64,000 bases of DNA from Mesorhizobium sp. ZC-5 (GTDB lineage Bacteria; Pseudomonadota; Alphaproteobacteria; Rhizobiales; Rhizobiaceae): contig NZ_JAOWPT010000011.1 in assembly GCF_025753855.1 (NCBI RefSeq), positions 1 to 64,000 on the forward strand, in the 5' to 3' direction. The first letter of the stretch is position 1. Every line of letters starts with the position of its first letter. Made by a program: the position numbers and the translations under genes. Shown here piece by piece: positions 52,048 through 62,400 of this stretch. Below the pieces are notes generated by a model that saw nothing but the letters and a program-made list of their open reading frames with translations, had not been told where the DNA came from and searched no databases.

Positions 52048-55000
52048 CTAGAACGCGATCTTCAAACCGAGCTTGCCGCCCACGGTGGAGCTATCGGCCG
52101 AGAATTTGCCGCGAACCTCACCGCTGACCGTCGCGCGCTCCGTCATTTTCAGATTGAACCCACCCGACACCGCCGCCGAAAAATCGGCGTCGTCGAAGTT
52201 GATCTCCCGGTTGTCTATGTTGGTGGTGTTCTTGTAGGCGAAGCGCTGCTGGAAATCGGCGCGCGCATAGGGGCTGAGCACCATGCCGTTTTCGAGCGCA
52301 AAATCGGCGTAGATGCCAGGCTCGAACTTGAATGCCCCGAACGAGATCCGGCTTTCACCGAACTGGTTGCCGCCGCTGTCGGTATAGTCGTCGCCATTGA
52401 AGGTCACACCCAGAATACCGCCGCGCAGGTCAAATCGCACACGCTCGGTCAGCGAGAAGATGTGCCCGACCGACCCGGTTACGGCATAACCTTCCGTTCC
52501 ATAGCTACCGGTCGTGTTCAGCACGCCGTTGGAGACGTCGGTTTCACCGAGGAAGGCCGATGCCGAGACCAGCGCATAGTTGACGCCCTGGCGGAACAGC
52601 GCGTAGCCGCCGAACATGCCGCTGCGGTTGTCGGCGTCGCCGATATTGGCGAAGCCCTGGAAGGCGCCGAGACCAACGTCGGTTGACGCATAGCCGGCGA
52701 ACACACCGAGATTGAGGCCGTAGCGGTCGTCGAAGCCGAAATGTTTGGCGGCGTTGAAGTCGAGGCTGATCGCCGCGGAGAAATCGTTGGCGTCGAAGCC
52801 GGGGCCGGCCCCGGTGAGGCCGTTGCCGCTGATGGTGAACCCGTCATGTTCGGTATGTGCAAACTGTCCGGAGGCGAAAACGCCGAAGGTCGGCGAGATC
52901 TGTACACGCTGTGCGCCATTGGCAAGGCCGAGGTCGGATTCGATGGCGTCGTCGTTGATGCCGTAGAGCGCATCGATCGCAGTGTCGACCGTGGACGCGT
53001 TGACGGCACTATCGGGCGCGGTCGCTATACCAAAATTGGCGGGCGTAGCGCGAATGAAGAGCCCGCCGTCCGGACCGGCGATCACCTCGTAGGTGAAGAG
53101 GGAGCTCGGCGTACCCGTGATGCCGGTCGCGAAGGTTCCGGCAATCGGGCCATTGGTCGAGACAATGATCGGAATATCGGTCGGCTCCGCAAATACCGGC
53201 GCCCCCAGGAGATTGACGACGATGGTGTTGGCGCCATTGGCGGTGAACGCGCCGGCGACAAGCTGATCGGCGAGGCCGGTTTGCTGGTTCAGGTCGAGGC
53301 CGATCGTTCCGCCGTTGAGCGTCAGGCCGCCAAGTGTGAAGACGTCATCGGCCACGCCGTCGATCATGTCTATGGTCGAACCCGTCACGACGACATTGCC
53401 GATCATGTTGGTATTGCCGTTGACAAAAAGCGTGGAGCCGTCTCCGAGGCTGAGCAAGCCGATGTCCTGCGCGCCGGCGCCGAAGCGGAGCGTCGACGCC
53501 GACATGGTCACGCTGTCGAAACCGGTGAAATTCTGTGTCTCGCCGCCAGCCGCCAGATCCTCGTCGGTGATGGTGCCGACGGCGTTTGTACCGCTAAACA
53601 CGACACCGTCCTGCAGGTCGAGCGGGTTCACCCCGGAACCGTCGATGATGAGCGTCGTATTAGAAATGCCGGTGATATCCCCGCCGATCGTGCCGCCACG
53701 CAGAATGACGGTCTCGCCCTCTACATCGCCGGCGATCGTCCCGCCGGAAATGGTGACCCGGTCGATGCCTTCATTGCCCCGCACATCGTCCTGTACGGTG
53801 CCGCCTGTGACGAATATCAGGTCATCGCCAGCGTTACCGGCAACGAAGGAGCCAACGGTGCCACCGCTGATCGTCAATGTGTCGGCGCCATTGCCGCCGC
53901 TGACCGCGCCGGCAAGCGTACCGCCGGTCATGGTGAACGTGTCGTCACCGTCCTCCAGGCCAACGGAATCGGGAGCGCCACCCGCGATGCTGGCCGTGCC
54001 AGAAATGGTCACGGTGTCATTCTCGCTGCCTGCGAACACCGAGCCGCCGATGGTACCACCGCTGATGTTATAGGTGTTGCCACTACCAAGGCCGCTACCA
54101 CCAAGGCCGAACACCGAACCAGTCACCGTACCGGCGCTCATCTCGAACAGATCGACTCCAGCGCCCAGGTTAACATCCGCAACAACGCCGCCTGAAATGC
54201 GTATCTGGTCGGCGCCATCGTCGCCCGAGACGGTCGACCCTATGGTTCCCCCGCTAATTGTGATGACATCATCGCCAAGCCCGCCGACAACCTCTTCGGT
54301 AATCTCCCCGCCAAGCACATTGATTGCGTCCGCCCCATCATTGCCAGCGAGGAAAGCGTTAATCGTGCCGCCGCTGACCGTCATGGTATCGGCGCCCGAA
54401 CCGCCGCTGACCGAACCGCCCAGCGTCCCGCCGGTCATGCTGAAGGTGTCGTCGCCATCTTCGAGACCGACAGCGTCAGGGGCACCAGTCTCTATGTTCG
54501 CCGTGCCGGATATCGTCACCGTGTCGTTTTCGCTGCCAGCAAACAGCGAACCGCCGATTGTCCCTCCACTGATATCGAAGGTGTTGCCGCCGCCTAAGCC
54601 ATAAACCGAACCCGTGACGGTACCGCCGCTCATCTCGAAAACATCGGCGCCGGCGCCAAGGTCGACAACCGCCGGCAGAGCAGTCGTCCCGATTGTCCCA
54701 CCCAAAATCTGGACGTCGTCGGCGCCATCGTCACCAAAGACACCCGAGGCAATCGTCGGACCTCCCGCGGCCGTACCGATGATGATGGTGTCGTCGCCAT
54801 CATTGCCCGCCACGAAGCTGTCGATGGTGCCGCCACCGATCGTTATGTCATCGTCGCCGATGTCGCCGAGCACCGGGCCGGCAATCTCGCCGCCGGAAAT
54901 ATTGATTGTGTCGTTGCCCTCGTTTCCTTCGACAAAGCTCCCGATTATGCCTTCTTCGATCGTGATCCGGTCGTTGCCGGTGTTGCCGCTGACCGAACCT

Positions 55001-55665
55001 TCGAGTTCGCCGCCCGTCATCGTGAACTCGTCGTCGCCGTCTTCAAGGCCTACGGAATCAGTGCCGATGCCGGTATCGACGCCCACGAAGGCATCACCGG
55101 AAATTCTCACGATATCGTTGCCGCTATTGCCAAAGATCGAGCCAAAGATTTCGCCGCCGCTTAAATCAAATGTGTCTATGCCGTCGTTTCCGAACACCGA
55201 CCCGTAAATGACAGCCTCGCCGGACAGGTGAAACTCATCGTCGCCGAGGCCAAGATTGATATCAACCGGCGCTCCGTCGGCTCCGACCGTCGCAGCGCCG
55301 GATATGTCGACGATGTCATTGCCGCCAAGCATCTGCACGTCAGTGCTCGGGTCCAGGTTGAATGTTTCGTCGACAACCGGCGTGAATATCTCCACACCCG
55401 TGGAAACGATGCTACCGCCGTTCATGAAGAGGGTATCGGCTCCGTTGCCGTTGTATATCTCTCCTCCCTCACTCTCGTACCTGGTGGTGAACGGCACCAC
55501 GGTCGGCGTCAGATCCGAGCAGGTGATGTCGATGGAGGTCACGTCGACGTCACCTTGCGACGTTGCGGTGCAGGCGACTGCTGGCAACGGCGCGATGGAG
55601 ACGACTGCTGCGACTGCCAACGCCGACACGCTTGCCAGCTGAACAGGTCGAATTTTACCGATCAT
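52048..55665 (-). CDS. Large repetitive autotransporter (type V secretion)
   Basis: The 1205-residue protein has a signal peptide (VQLASVSALAVAAVVSIAPL, cleavage near residue 31). The passenger consists of many imperfect copies of about 20 residues with ISGGTI and GxDGxD-like turns, for example GNDGADAINVLGGEITEEV. A C-terminal autotransporter beta-barrel covers about 930-1205 and ends in GKLGLKIAF with the terminal Phe needed for outer-membrane insertion. The passenger is likely a right-handed beta-solenoid exposed on the surface. Its role in adhesion is inferred. It sits inside the T6SS locus on the minus strand. Confidence 0.88.
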   Translation of the reverse strand: MIGKIRPVQLASVSALAVAAVVSIAPLPAVACTATSQGDVDVTSIDITCSDLTPTVVPFTTRYESEGGEIYNGNGADTLFMNGGSIVSTGVEIFTPVVDETFNLDPSTDVQMLGGNDIVDISGAATVGADGAPVDINLGLGDDEFHLSGEAVIYGSVFGNDGIDTFDLSGGEIFGSIFGNSGNDIVRISGDAFVGVDTGIGTDSVGLEDGDDEFTMTGGELEGSVSGNTGNDRITIEEGIIGSFVEGNEGNDTINISGGEIAGPVLGDIGDDDITIGGGTIDSFVAGNDGDDTIIIGTAAGGPTIASGVFGDDGADDVQILGGTIGTTALPAVVDLGAGADVFEMSGGTVTGSVYGLGGGNTFDISGGTIGGSLFAGSENDTVTISGTANIETGAPDAVGLEDGDDTFSMTGGTLGGSVSGGSGADTMTVSGGTINAFLAGNDGADAINVLGGEITEEVVGGLGDDVITISGGTIGSTVSGDDGADQIRISGGVVADVNLGAGVDLFEMSAGTVTGSVFGLGGSGLGSGNTYNISGGTIGGSVFAGSENDTVTISGTASIAGGAPDSVGLEDGDDTFTMTGGTLAGAVSGGNGADTLTISGGTVGSFVAGNAGDDLIFVTGGTVQDDVRGNEGIDRVTISGGTIAGDVEGETVILRGGTIGGDITGISNTTLIIDGSGVNPLDLQDGVVFSGTNAVGTITDEDLAAGGETQNFTGFDSVTMSASTLRFGAGAQDIGLLSLGDGSTLFVNGNTNMIGNVVVTGSTIDMIDGVADDVFTLGGLTLNGGTIGLDLNQQTGLADQLVAGAFTANGANTIVVNLLGAPVFAEPTDIPIIVSTNGPIAGTFATGITGTPSSLFTYEVIAGPDGGLFIRATPANFGIATAPDSAVNASTVDTAIDALYGINDDAIESDLGLANGAQRVQISPTFGVFASGQFAHTEHDGFTISGNGLTGAGPGFDANDFSAAISLDFNAAKHFGFDDRYGLNLGVFAGYASTDVGLGAFQGFANIGDADNRSGMFGGYALFRQGVNYALVSASAFLGETDVSNGVLNTTGSYGTEGYAVTGSVGHIFSLTERVRFDLRGGILGVTFNGDDYTDSGGNQFGESRISFGAFKFEPGIYADFALENGMVLSPYARADFQQRFAYKNTTNIDNREINFDDADFSAAVSGGFNLKMTERATVSGEVRGKFSADSSTVGGKLGLKIAF

Positions 55666-56248
55666 CGGTCCCCATCCTGAAATAATGACTACAGCAAATT
55701 CTCAAGTTTCAGATCGCCTGCTTAGCCTGCCCCACCTCAAATCACCCTTGAACGCCCGCGCAACTACATCTTGGCGAAAACATAACACCACCTTTGAAGC
55801 GAGGATACCGTTCGCGACCTTCTCCGGCACCGATGAACTTTTTGCAGCTGCAGTGCCTTGGTGACCTTCTTCTCGTGGAAATTATGCACGTTTTCTTATA
55901 TCCAAGAACCAACAATCAATTGAAAAACAAACATGAATCCGTCTCTCCTCATCTAGCTCGGCTAAAAAGCCCTTATTATGTACTGGCAATTCTGAAGTGT
56001 GGCAGAAAAATCACTTCTCTGTTGGTTTGTGATTTGACGATGAGAAGAGCCGCTGCATTTGGCCAAAGCTGGTGGATCAAGAAGCCGGACACTGAATCGC
56101 CTCGGAAAACCTTTCCCTATCTTTGACGAAATTCTTGGTGTAAAAATCGACTGGTCTTCGAGATCGAAGCAACGCGCGAGCGTGATGAAGTCCGATAGGC
56201 ACTTCACACGGCTCGAAATTGTCGTAGGCGCGAAACGAGCACGCTGAC
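55666..56248. promoter_or_regulatory. 583-bp AT-rich divergent intergenic region
   Basis: No gene is convincing here. Base composition drops well below that of the neighbours, mostly between 55850 and 56060. The stretch must hold promoters for the autotransporter and for the caspase gene. A GAAGTG...CACTTC dyad lies at 55993-56016. A 110-codon open frame at 55794-56126 has no clear ribosome-binding site and no protein-like pattern. Confidence 0.5.
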
Positions 56249-57715
56249 ATGACAGACACCTACAGAAATTTTCTGCGCATCCCGGCTCTCTTGATTCTCA
56301 TACTATTTGGGTCAATTGGCGCCCAGGCGGCGATTGAAGAAAAACCCTCATCTCAGACACGCAACCGGCTGGCGATCGTCATCGGTAATTCTGGCTACCA
56401 GAGTTCACGCCTGGAACGTCTGCCTAACGCGGCAAACGACGCCCAAAAGCTTGCCGAAAGCTTGAAAAGGCTCAATTTCGACGTCTTGACGGGAACCGAT
56501 CTTACCGCCGAAGGCTTTGCTGAACTCCTCAAGGAGGCCGACTCCAGGCTTGCGGCCGCGAATTCCGTTTTGATCTTCTACGCGGGCCACGGCGTGCAGT
56601 TACAGGGTGAGAACTACCTGCTCCCGATCGATACGCCTGACCCGGAAAGTGTGGAAAAGCTTACTGCGGGCGCGATCAAGCTCAACGAGGTCATTGCGCG
56701 GTTTGCCAGCCGTGATCGCCAGACCTTCGTATTCCTCGACGCCTGCCGGAACAATCCGCTTGGCAGCGCCGCCAATGCCAGCGATGGCTTGGCCCAGGTC
56801 GAGGTCGGCGAGAACACCTTCATCGCCTTTGCTACCCAGCCAGGCAATGTCACGGTCGATGGAGCAGGAGACAACAGCCCGTTCACCACGGCGCTGTTGA
56901 GAAGCGTCGAGATCCCGGGACTCAGCATTTCGGATATGATGATCCGCGTCCGCAACGAGACCGAAGCGCTGACCGTCGGCCGTCAGGTCCCCTGGGACCA
57001 GTCCAATCTGCGCGAGCAGTTTTATTTCACTGAACAGCAGGTGCTCGATCCCGCACAATTGAGCGCCAGTCTTTCGCGCATCCTGTCTGACCCGGCCGCC
57101 AAGGAGAAGCTGCAGATCGAACTCGCGTCCAACGACCTGCAGACCGCCGTGCTTATCGTCGGGCAGACATTGCGATCGGTCGAGATTCCCACGCAACCCG
57201 GTGCGGTGCCCGAGCCTTCCGGCACGCAAGTTGCGAGCCTCGATTTGAAGGGGCTCGAAGGCGCGCGGAAAAGTGTCGTTTCGGGCCTGGAAACGCTGAT
57301 CGTCGGCACGTCGGCGGGCGAAGCCGAGAATGAGAAGGCAACGGATCTTGCACGCGGCATCCAAACTGAACTCCGCCGGCTTGGCTGCTATCGCATGACG
57401 GTCGATGGCGATTGGGGCAAGGGCTCGATACGAGCACTCACCGATTATTACAGGAACACCAAGCAAGTCGCGGCGACGACCGATCCGACCGTCGAACTTC
57501 TGGGCGATCTGTTCCTCCGCTCAGGCCGAATCTGCAAACAGCCGGTCATCGTCAAGAAGGTCAAACAGCCGCCCAGGATCGCCTCCGATGAAGGCAGAGG
57601 GCGCGCCAAGGCGGCAAACAACGGTAAATCTGTCAGGCGCACGCAACCCGCAAGGCGGCCCGCGGCCCCTCCCCCAGACATCAGCGGCGGCATCGGAATT
57701 GGCGGCGTTTTCTAG
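56249..57715 (+). CDS. Exported caspase-family (C14/metacaspase-like) protein with PG-binding-like tail
   Basis: The 488-residue protein has an N-terminal signal segment (IPALLILILFGSIGAQA) and a caspase p20-like domain. RLAIVIGNSGY leads to YAGHGVQ with the catalytic His114 and to FLDACRNNP with the catalytic Cys166, so the dyad is intact. Near the C-terminus GIQTELRRLGCYRMTVDGDW resembles a peptidoglycan-binding repeat. The last 60 residues are basic and proline-rich. It would act in the periplasm. It is the first gene of a block that continues with tssL2 and tssM2; a link to T6SS function is inferred from this position. Confidence 0.88.
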   Translation: MTDTYRNFLRIPALLILILFGSIGAQAAIEEKPSSQTRNRLAIVIGNSGYQSSRLERLPNAANDAQKLAESLKRLNFDVLTGTDLTAEGFAELLKEADSRLAAANSVLIFYAGHGVQLQGENYLLPIDTPDPESVEKLTAGAIKLNEVIARFASRDRQTFVFLDACRNNPLGSAANASDGLAQVEVGENTFIAFATQPGNVTVDGAGDNSPFTTALLRSVEIPGLSISDMMIRVRNETEALTVGRQVPWDQSNLREQFYFTEQQVLDPAQLSASLSRILSDPAAKEKLQIELASNDLQTAVLIVGQTLRSVEIPTQPGAVPEPSGTQVASLDLKGLEGARKSVVSGLETLIVGTSAGEAENEKATDLARGIQTELRRLGCYRMTVDGDWGKGSIRALTDYYRNTKQVAATTDPTVELLGDLFLRSGRICKQPVIVKKVKQPPRIASDEGRGRAKAANNGKSVRRTQPARRPAAPPPDISGGIGIGGVF

Positions 57716-57865
57716 GCTTCGCGCGGATTGCTTACAAGGTTCCAATCGGCAAATCCTTGCTTTACCGCCCTGCAACCTTTTTTCGCCGGGCGGCAACGCG
57801 AGCAATTCCGCCGAGCAAATAGCGTGCGCAAATCCTGATAGGCGTGCAGCGATGGAAAGCCGGCG

Positions 57866-59374
57866 ATGAGTTCGAACGAAGACCCTTTCGGCTCGGGCGA
57901 CAGAACCATCATTCGTCCCGGTCGAGCGTCGAAGCCAGCCGGCGAAAAGCCAAAGTCCAACAACGTAGCGCGGGCTCTCGCCGAAGCCACTGTCTTCGAT
58001 CCCGGAATCGCACAATCGCCACCGCCCGGCTGGTCATCGGGCACCGTGATCTACCAAGGCGCATTCGCGGAAAACGCTCCGGCAGAAGGCAACCCGTGCG
58101 GAGATTTCGCCGACGGCTCAATCGATCCGCAAGTTCAGAAAATCTCGCAGGATGTGGTACTTAACGCCGGCAACAACGTTTCATACAAGGCAGCCAACCC
58201 AATCGTCGCCGCGGCCGCTCCGCTGCTGGTGTTGCTGGGCCACTTGCGGCTCAACATCTCCGATATCGACGCCGAGCCCCTGGCAGCGCGACTTGCCGAT
58301 AAAATCGAGGAATTCGAACAAAGGATTGCAGACGCGGGCGTTGCGAGCGAGGACGCCCGCATCGCGAAATTCGTCCTCTGCGAAACCGCCGACGATATTG
58401 TCCTCAATCTCCCTGGCGTCGACAAGCAGGCATGGACGAAGCAAGGCATGCTGGCGCGTTTTTTTCAGGTCGGAACGCCCGGTGTGGGTTTCTTCAAGGC
58501 ATTGAACAAGACACTGGCTGATCCCGAGGCGCATCCCGATCTGCTCGAATTGATGCACGCCTGCCTCTGCCTGGGTTTCGAGGGCCAGTACCGCGGCCTG
58601 GCACGCGACGACAGCAGTCTCGAACGCGTTCGCAGTGATGCTTATGAGACGTTGCGTTACTTCAGCGCTCGCCCGGACGACGAGATTTCACTGCGATGGC
58701 AGGGGCTGTCCGCAGCAATGACGCGCAGTTCGCCGCGGGTGCCGCTCTGGTCGGTTGCGGCTGCCGCACTCGCCCTGGTGACCGGTGCATTTTTCGCGAT
58801 GCGTGTCCTGATCACCAACGAAGGTGACGCATTGGCCGACGAACTCCTGGCACTCAATCCATCGACGCCGGTCATTATCGAGCGTGCGAGTTTCGTGCCG
58901 TTGGTTGAGGAAGTCAAAGTCACCACGACACAGATCGAGCGCGTCCGTGCCGCGTTGGCCAACGAGATCGAAAACGGCGGGCTGACGGTCGACACCAAGG
59001 GCGATTTCATCGTCGTGGAAGTCAACAATCTCGTGCTGTTCCAGTCCGGAAAGGCAGATGCAAAGCCGGAGTTCGATCCGATCGCCGCGCGCATCGCAAC
59101 GGCATTGGAGCCGGAGCCGGGACCGATCAAGATCGTTGGTCACACGGACAATGTGAAGCCTAGAAAATCGAGTGCCTTCAAATCGAACTACGACCTTTCC
59201 GTTGCTCGAGCCAAAGCGGTCGAGAAGGTGATCGCATCGAAGATCGGTGATCCGTCTCGTATCGCTGTCGAGGGCAAAGGTGAAGACGAGCCTATCGCTG
59301 ACAATACAACACCGGAAGGCAGAGCCCGAAATCGTCGCGTCGACCTGATGATTCCCAGGGAAGAAACATTGTGA
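57866..59374 (+). CDS. Second TssL with OmpA-like domain (TssL2)
   Basis: The 502-residue protein has the same layout as the first TssL: an N-terminal EDPFGSGDRTIIRP motif with Thr14, a DotU domain (about 105-285: KAANPIVAAAAPLLVLLGHL), one transmembrane helix (VPLWSVAAAALALVTGAFFA) and an OmpA-like domain (IVGHTDNVKPRKSS, GRARNRRVDLMI). Thr14 in DRT is exactly where Agrobacterium TssL is phosphorylated. It lies 150 bp after the caspase gene and 40 bp before tssM2. A duplicated membrane complex is unusual. Confidence 0.92.
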   Translation: MSSNEDPFGSGDRTIIRPGRASKPAGEKPKSNNVARALAEATVFDPGIAQSPPPGWSSGTVIYQGAFAENAPAEGNPCGDFADGSIDPQVQKISQDVVLNAGNNVSYKAANPIVAAAAPLLVLLGHLRLNISDIDAEPLAARLADKIEEFEQRIADAGVASEDARIAKFVLCETADDIVLNLPGVDKQAWTKQGMLARFFQVGTPGVGFFKALNKTLADPEAHPDLLELMHACLCLGFEGQYRGLARDDSSLERVRSDAYETLRYFSARPDDEISLRWQGLSAAMTRSSPRVPLWSVAAAALALVTGAFFAMRVLITNEGDALADELLALNPSTPVIIERASFVPLVEEVKVTTTQIERVRAALANEIENGGLTVDTKGDFIVVEVNNLVLFQSGKADAKPEFDPIAARIATALEPEPGPIKIVGHTDNVKPRKSSAFKSNYDLSVARAKAVEKVIASKIGDPSRIAVEGKGEDEPIADNTTPEGRARNRRVDLMIPREETL

Positions 59375-59414
59375 ATGCGTGCCGGATCAAATTGAAGCTC
59401 AGCCCGGAGCGCCC

Positions 59415-62400
59415 ATGACGATCTGGCTGCTGCGGATCTTCAGCGCACTTGCACTGATCGGCCTTTCCATCGCCGTGTGGTTTGCAGGCCCCATGATCGG
59501 CTTTGCCGACGCCAGGCCGCTGGAGCCCGCGTGGCTTCGCGCAACGATCATCGGCGTATTCGTCGTAATCGTGACGGGCTACTATCTGTTCCGCTTCTGG
59601 CAAACGCGCAAAAGGCAAAACGCCCTTGAGGCGATGGTCACGGAAGGTGACGACAAGCACAGCGATTCGCGCGTGCTCGAAGGACGGATGAGCGAAGCCG
59701 TCTCCATCCTCAAGCGTTCGAACGGCAGGCGCAATTTTCTCTACGAGTTCCCCTGGTACATCGTCATCGGTCCTCCCGGCACCGGCAAAACCACGGCGCT
59801 CGTGAATTCGGGCCTGAAGTTTCCTCTTGCTGGTTCGAGTGAAGCCCAGCCTGTGGCGGGTGTTGGCGGCACGCGTTATTGCGACTGGTGGTTCACCGAC
59901 GAGGCCGTTCTGATCGACACGGCGGGTCGATACACGACGCAGGATTCGGATGCCGAATCCGACAAGAAAAGCTGGCTAGCATTCCTGTCGCTCCTCAAGA
60001 AGCATCGTGTCAGGCAGCCCGTAAACGGCGTTATCCTGGCCATCAGCCTTTCGGATCTTATGACACTCAGCGGCCAGGAGCTTGGCGCACATTCAATCGA
60101 AATCCGCAACAGATTGCGGGAAATCCATGAGATCCTGAAGATCGAATTTCCAGTTTATGTGCTGTTCACCAAGGCTGACCTGGTGGCCGGCTTCATGGAG
60201 TATTTCGCCGATTTCGATGAGAACCGACGACGCAAGGTTTGGGGGCTGACCTTCCAGACAAGCGACCGCGGCAAGAACATGGTCGAAGCTGCGCCCGCCG
60301 AATTCGATGCTCTGGTCGAACGCTTGTCAAGCGAGATGCCGGACCGTCTTCACGAGGAAGCCGATCCAGTCGAGCGTATCTCAATCTTTGGCTTTCCCGC
60401 CCAGTTCAGCGCGCTGAAGGACAGGGTCACCGATTTTCTCGGCAGCGTTTTCGAGCCGACTCAAAGGCAGGTGAACGCGAGCCTGCGCGGCTTCTATTTC
60501 TCGTCGGGTACCCAGGAAGGTACACCGATCGATCAGGTTCTCGGCGCCATCGGCCGGAGTTTCGGCAACACGGCCCAGGCTCATCTTTCCGGCACCGGCA
60601 AGAGCTTCTTTCTCCACGACCTCCTAACCAAGGTCATTTTTGCGGAGTCCGGATGGGTCTCGCACGATAAGTCGGCTGAACGGCGTGCCGCACTTGCCCG
60701 ATATGGCGGCTTCGCCGCAATCTCGCTCGTCGCCGCCGCAGCCCTTGGCGCACTGGCTCTGAGCTTCACGACAAACAGGACACTGATTGCGAGCACGGAC
60801 GAGGCGGTTGTTCAATACCGCGTGACGGCGGAGCCATTGCTCAAAAGCGCTACGGTGGCCGATGTCGACCTGGAAAATGTGCTTGGCGCGCTGGAAGCAC
60901 TCCGCAATCTGCCAGTCGGCTATGAAAATCGCGAATTGCCGACGCCTGTCGGGGAAACTCTGGGGCTCAGCCAGCGCGAGAGACTCGTTTCGGCTTCCGA
61001 AACCGCCTACCGGCAGGCGTTGGAGCGGATGTTCCGATCGCGGTTGTTGCTGCAGGTCGAGCGAACGCTCGAAGCCAATATGGGCAATCCGATTGCGCTC
61101 TACGAGCCACTTAAGATCTATTTGATGCTCGGCGGCAAGGCGCCGAAAGCCGATGATGAGTTGATCGTGTCCTGGATGAAACAGGACTGGGAGCAGAACC
61201 GGTACCCCGGCCTGCAGAATCGTGCCGGGCGCGAGGAACTCGAAAAGCATTTGCGCGCGATGCTCGCGCTGGACGATTCATACGAACCATTGTTCGAACT
61301 CAACCGTCCGCTGGTCGAATCCGCGCAACGTTCGCTCGGACGCATGACCGTCGCGGATCGCGCTTCCGCAGTGCTTGGATCATCAACCTACGCGGCTTCG
61401 CTCGACGATTTTTCGGTGGCCGTGCATGGAGGCTCCGAGGCGCAACTGGTTTTCGAAACGGTGGACGGCAACGACCTGTCTGCACTCAGTGTGCCCGGCA
61501 TCTATACCTATGCCGGTTTCAACGACTTCTACATCAAGCAACTCGGCGGCATTGCACAGAAACTTGTCGACGACCAGTGGGTGATTGGCGCGGGCAGCGA
61601 ACAAGGCGGCTTCGAGCAGGAATTGCTCAGGCTCGGACCCGAACTTCTGGAGCGGTACAGCAAGGATTTTGCAACTGCGTGGACCGCAGCCCTCGACAAA
61701 TTGAAGTTCAAGCCAATGTCGGCGGACAAGCCCGATTATCTCGCCCTGTCTGCCGCCGGGTCTTCCACATCCCCGATCATCCGACTTTTCGAGGCTGTCG
61801 CATACGAAACGGCGTTGACACGTGAGGCTGATGCCAGCGAGAGCTCACCAAAAGGCAATACGGGCACGGCCGCGGACGGGGATCGAAGCCGATCGCAAAG
61901 CCCGGAAGATCGTGCAAAAGGCCTTGCCCGCATCGGTATCGATATTCCCACCGGCAAGTCGCAGAGCAGAGCTGGTGCCGCCTTCGCGAAATCGGCGGGA
62001 CAAAACCCCGGCGCAAGCATCGAAGCCCAGTTCAGGCCTTTCCAACTCCTGATCAGCGGACCTGCCGGCCAGCGACCGATAGATTCACTGGTCCAGAATT
62101 TCCGTGACATCCATCAAAGCCTCACATTGGCCGCCGCGATGCCAGGCCAGACGGAACGCGCCAACGCGAATCTCCAGCTGCAAATATCCAACCTGCGAGC
62201 CAATGCGTCGCGTCTACCGAAGGTTCTTTCGAGGATGGTTCAAGGAGCTGCCGACGATTTCGAAGGGGATGCGGCCGAGACCTCCATAACGCAGCTAAAT
62301 CAAAGGCTTGCCGAAACGGTGACCAAACCCTGCGAGGACGTGATCGCGAATCGTTTTCCTTTTGCTGGCAGCAGCGCTGAAGATGTGCCGATGGTGGATT

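Noticed and set aside
52741-54195. 484-codon plus-strand frame over the autotransporter
   Set aside because: It mirrors the repetitive passenger region; repeat-driven open frames like this are expected on the opposite strand.
53700-55200. Regular DNA repeats suggestive of a CRISPR array
   Set aside because: The repeats are imperfect, in frame, and translate into a beta-solenoid passenger; there are no unique spacers and no cas genes.
55794-56126. 110-codon frame in the AT-rich gap before the caspase gene
   Set aside because: No clear ribosome-binding site, no protein-like pattern and no family resemblance; treated as non-coding.
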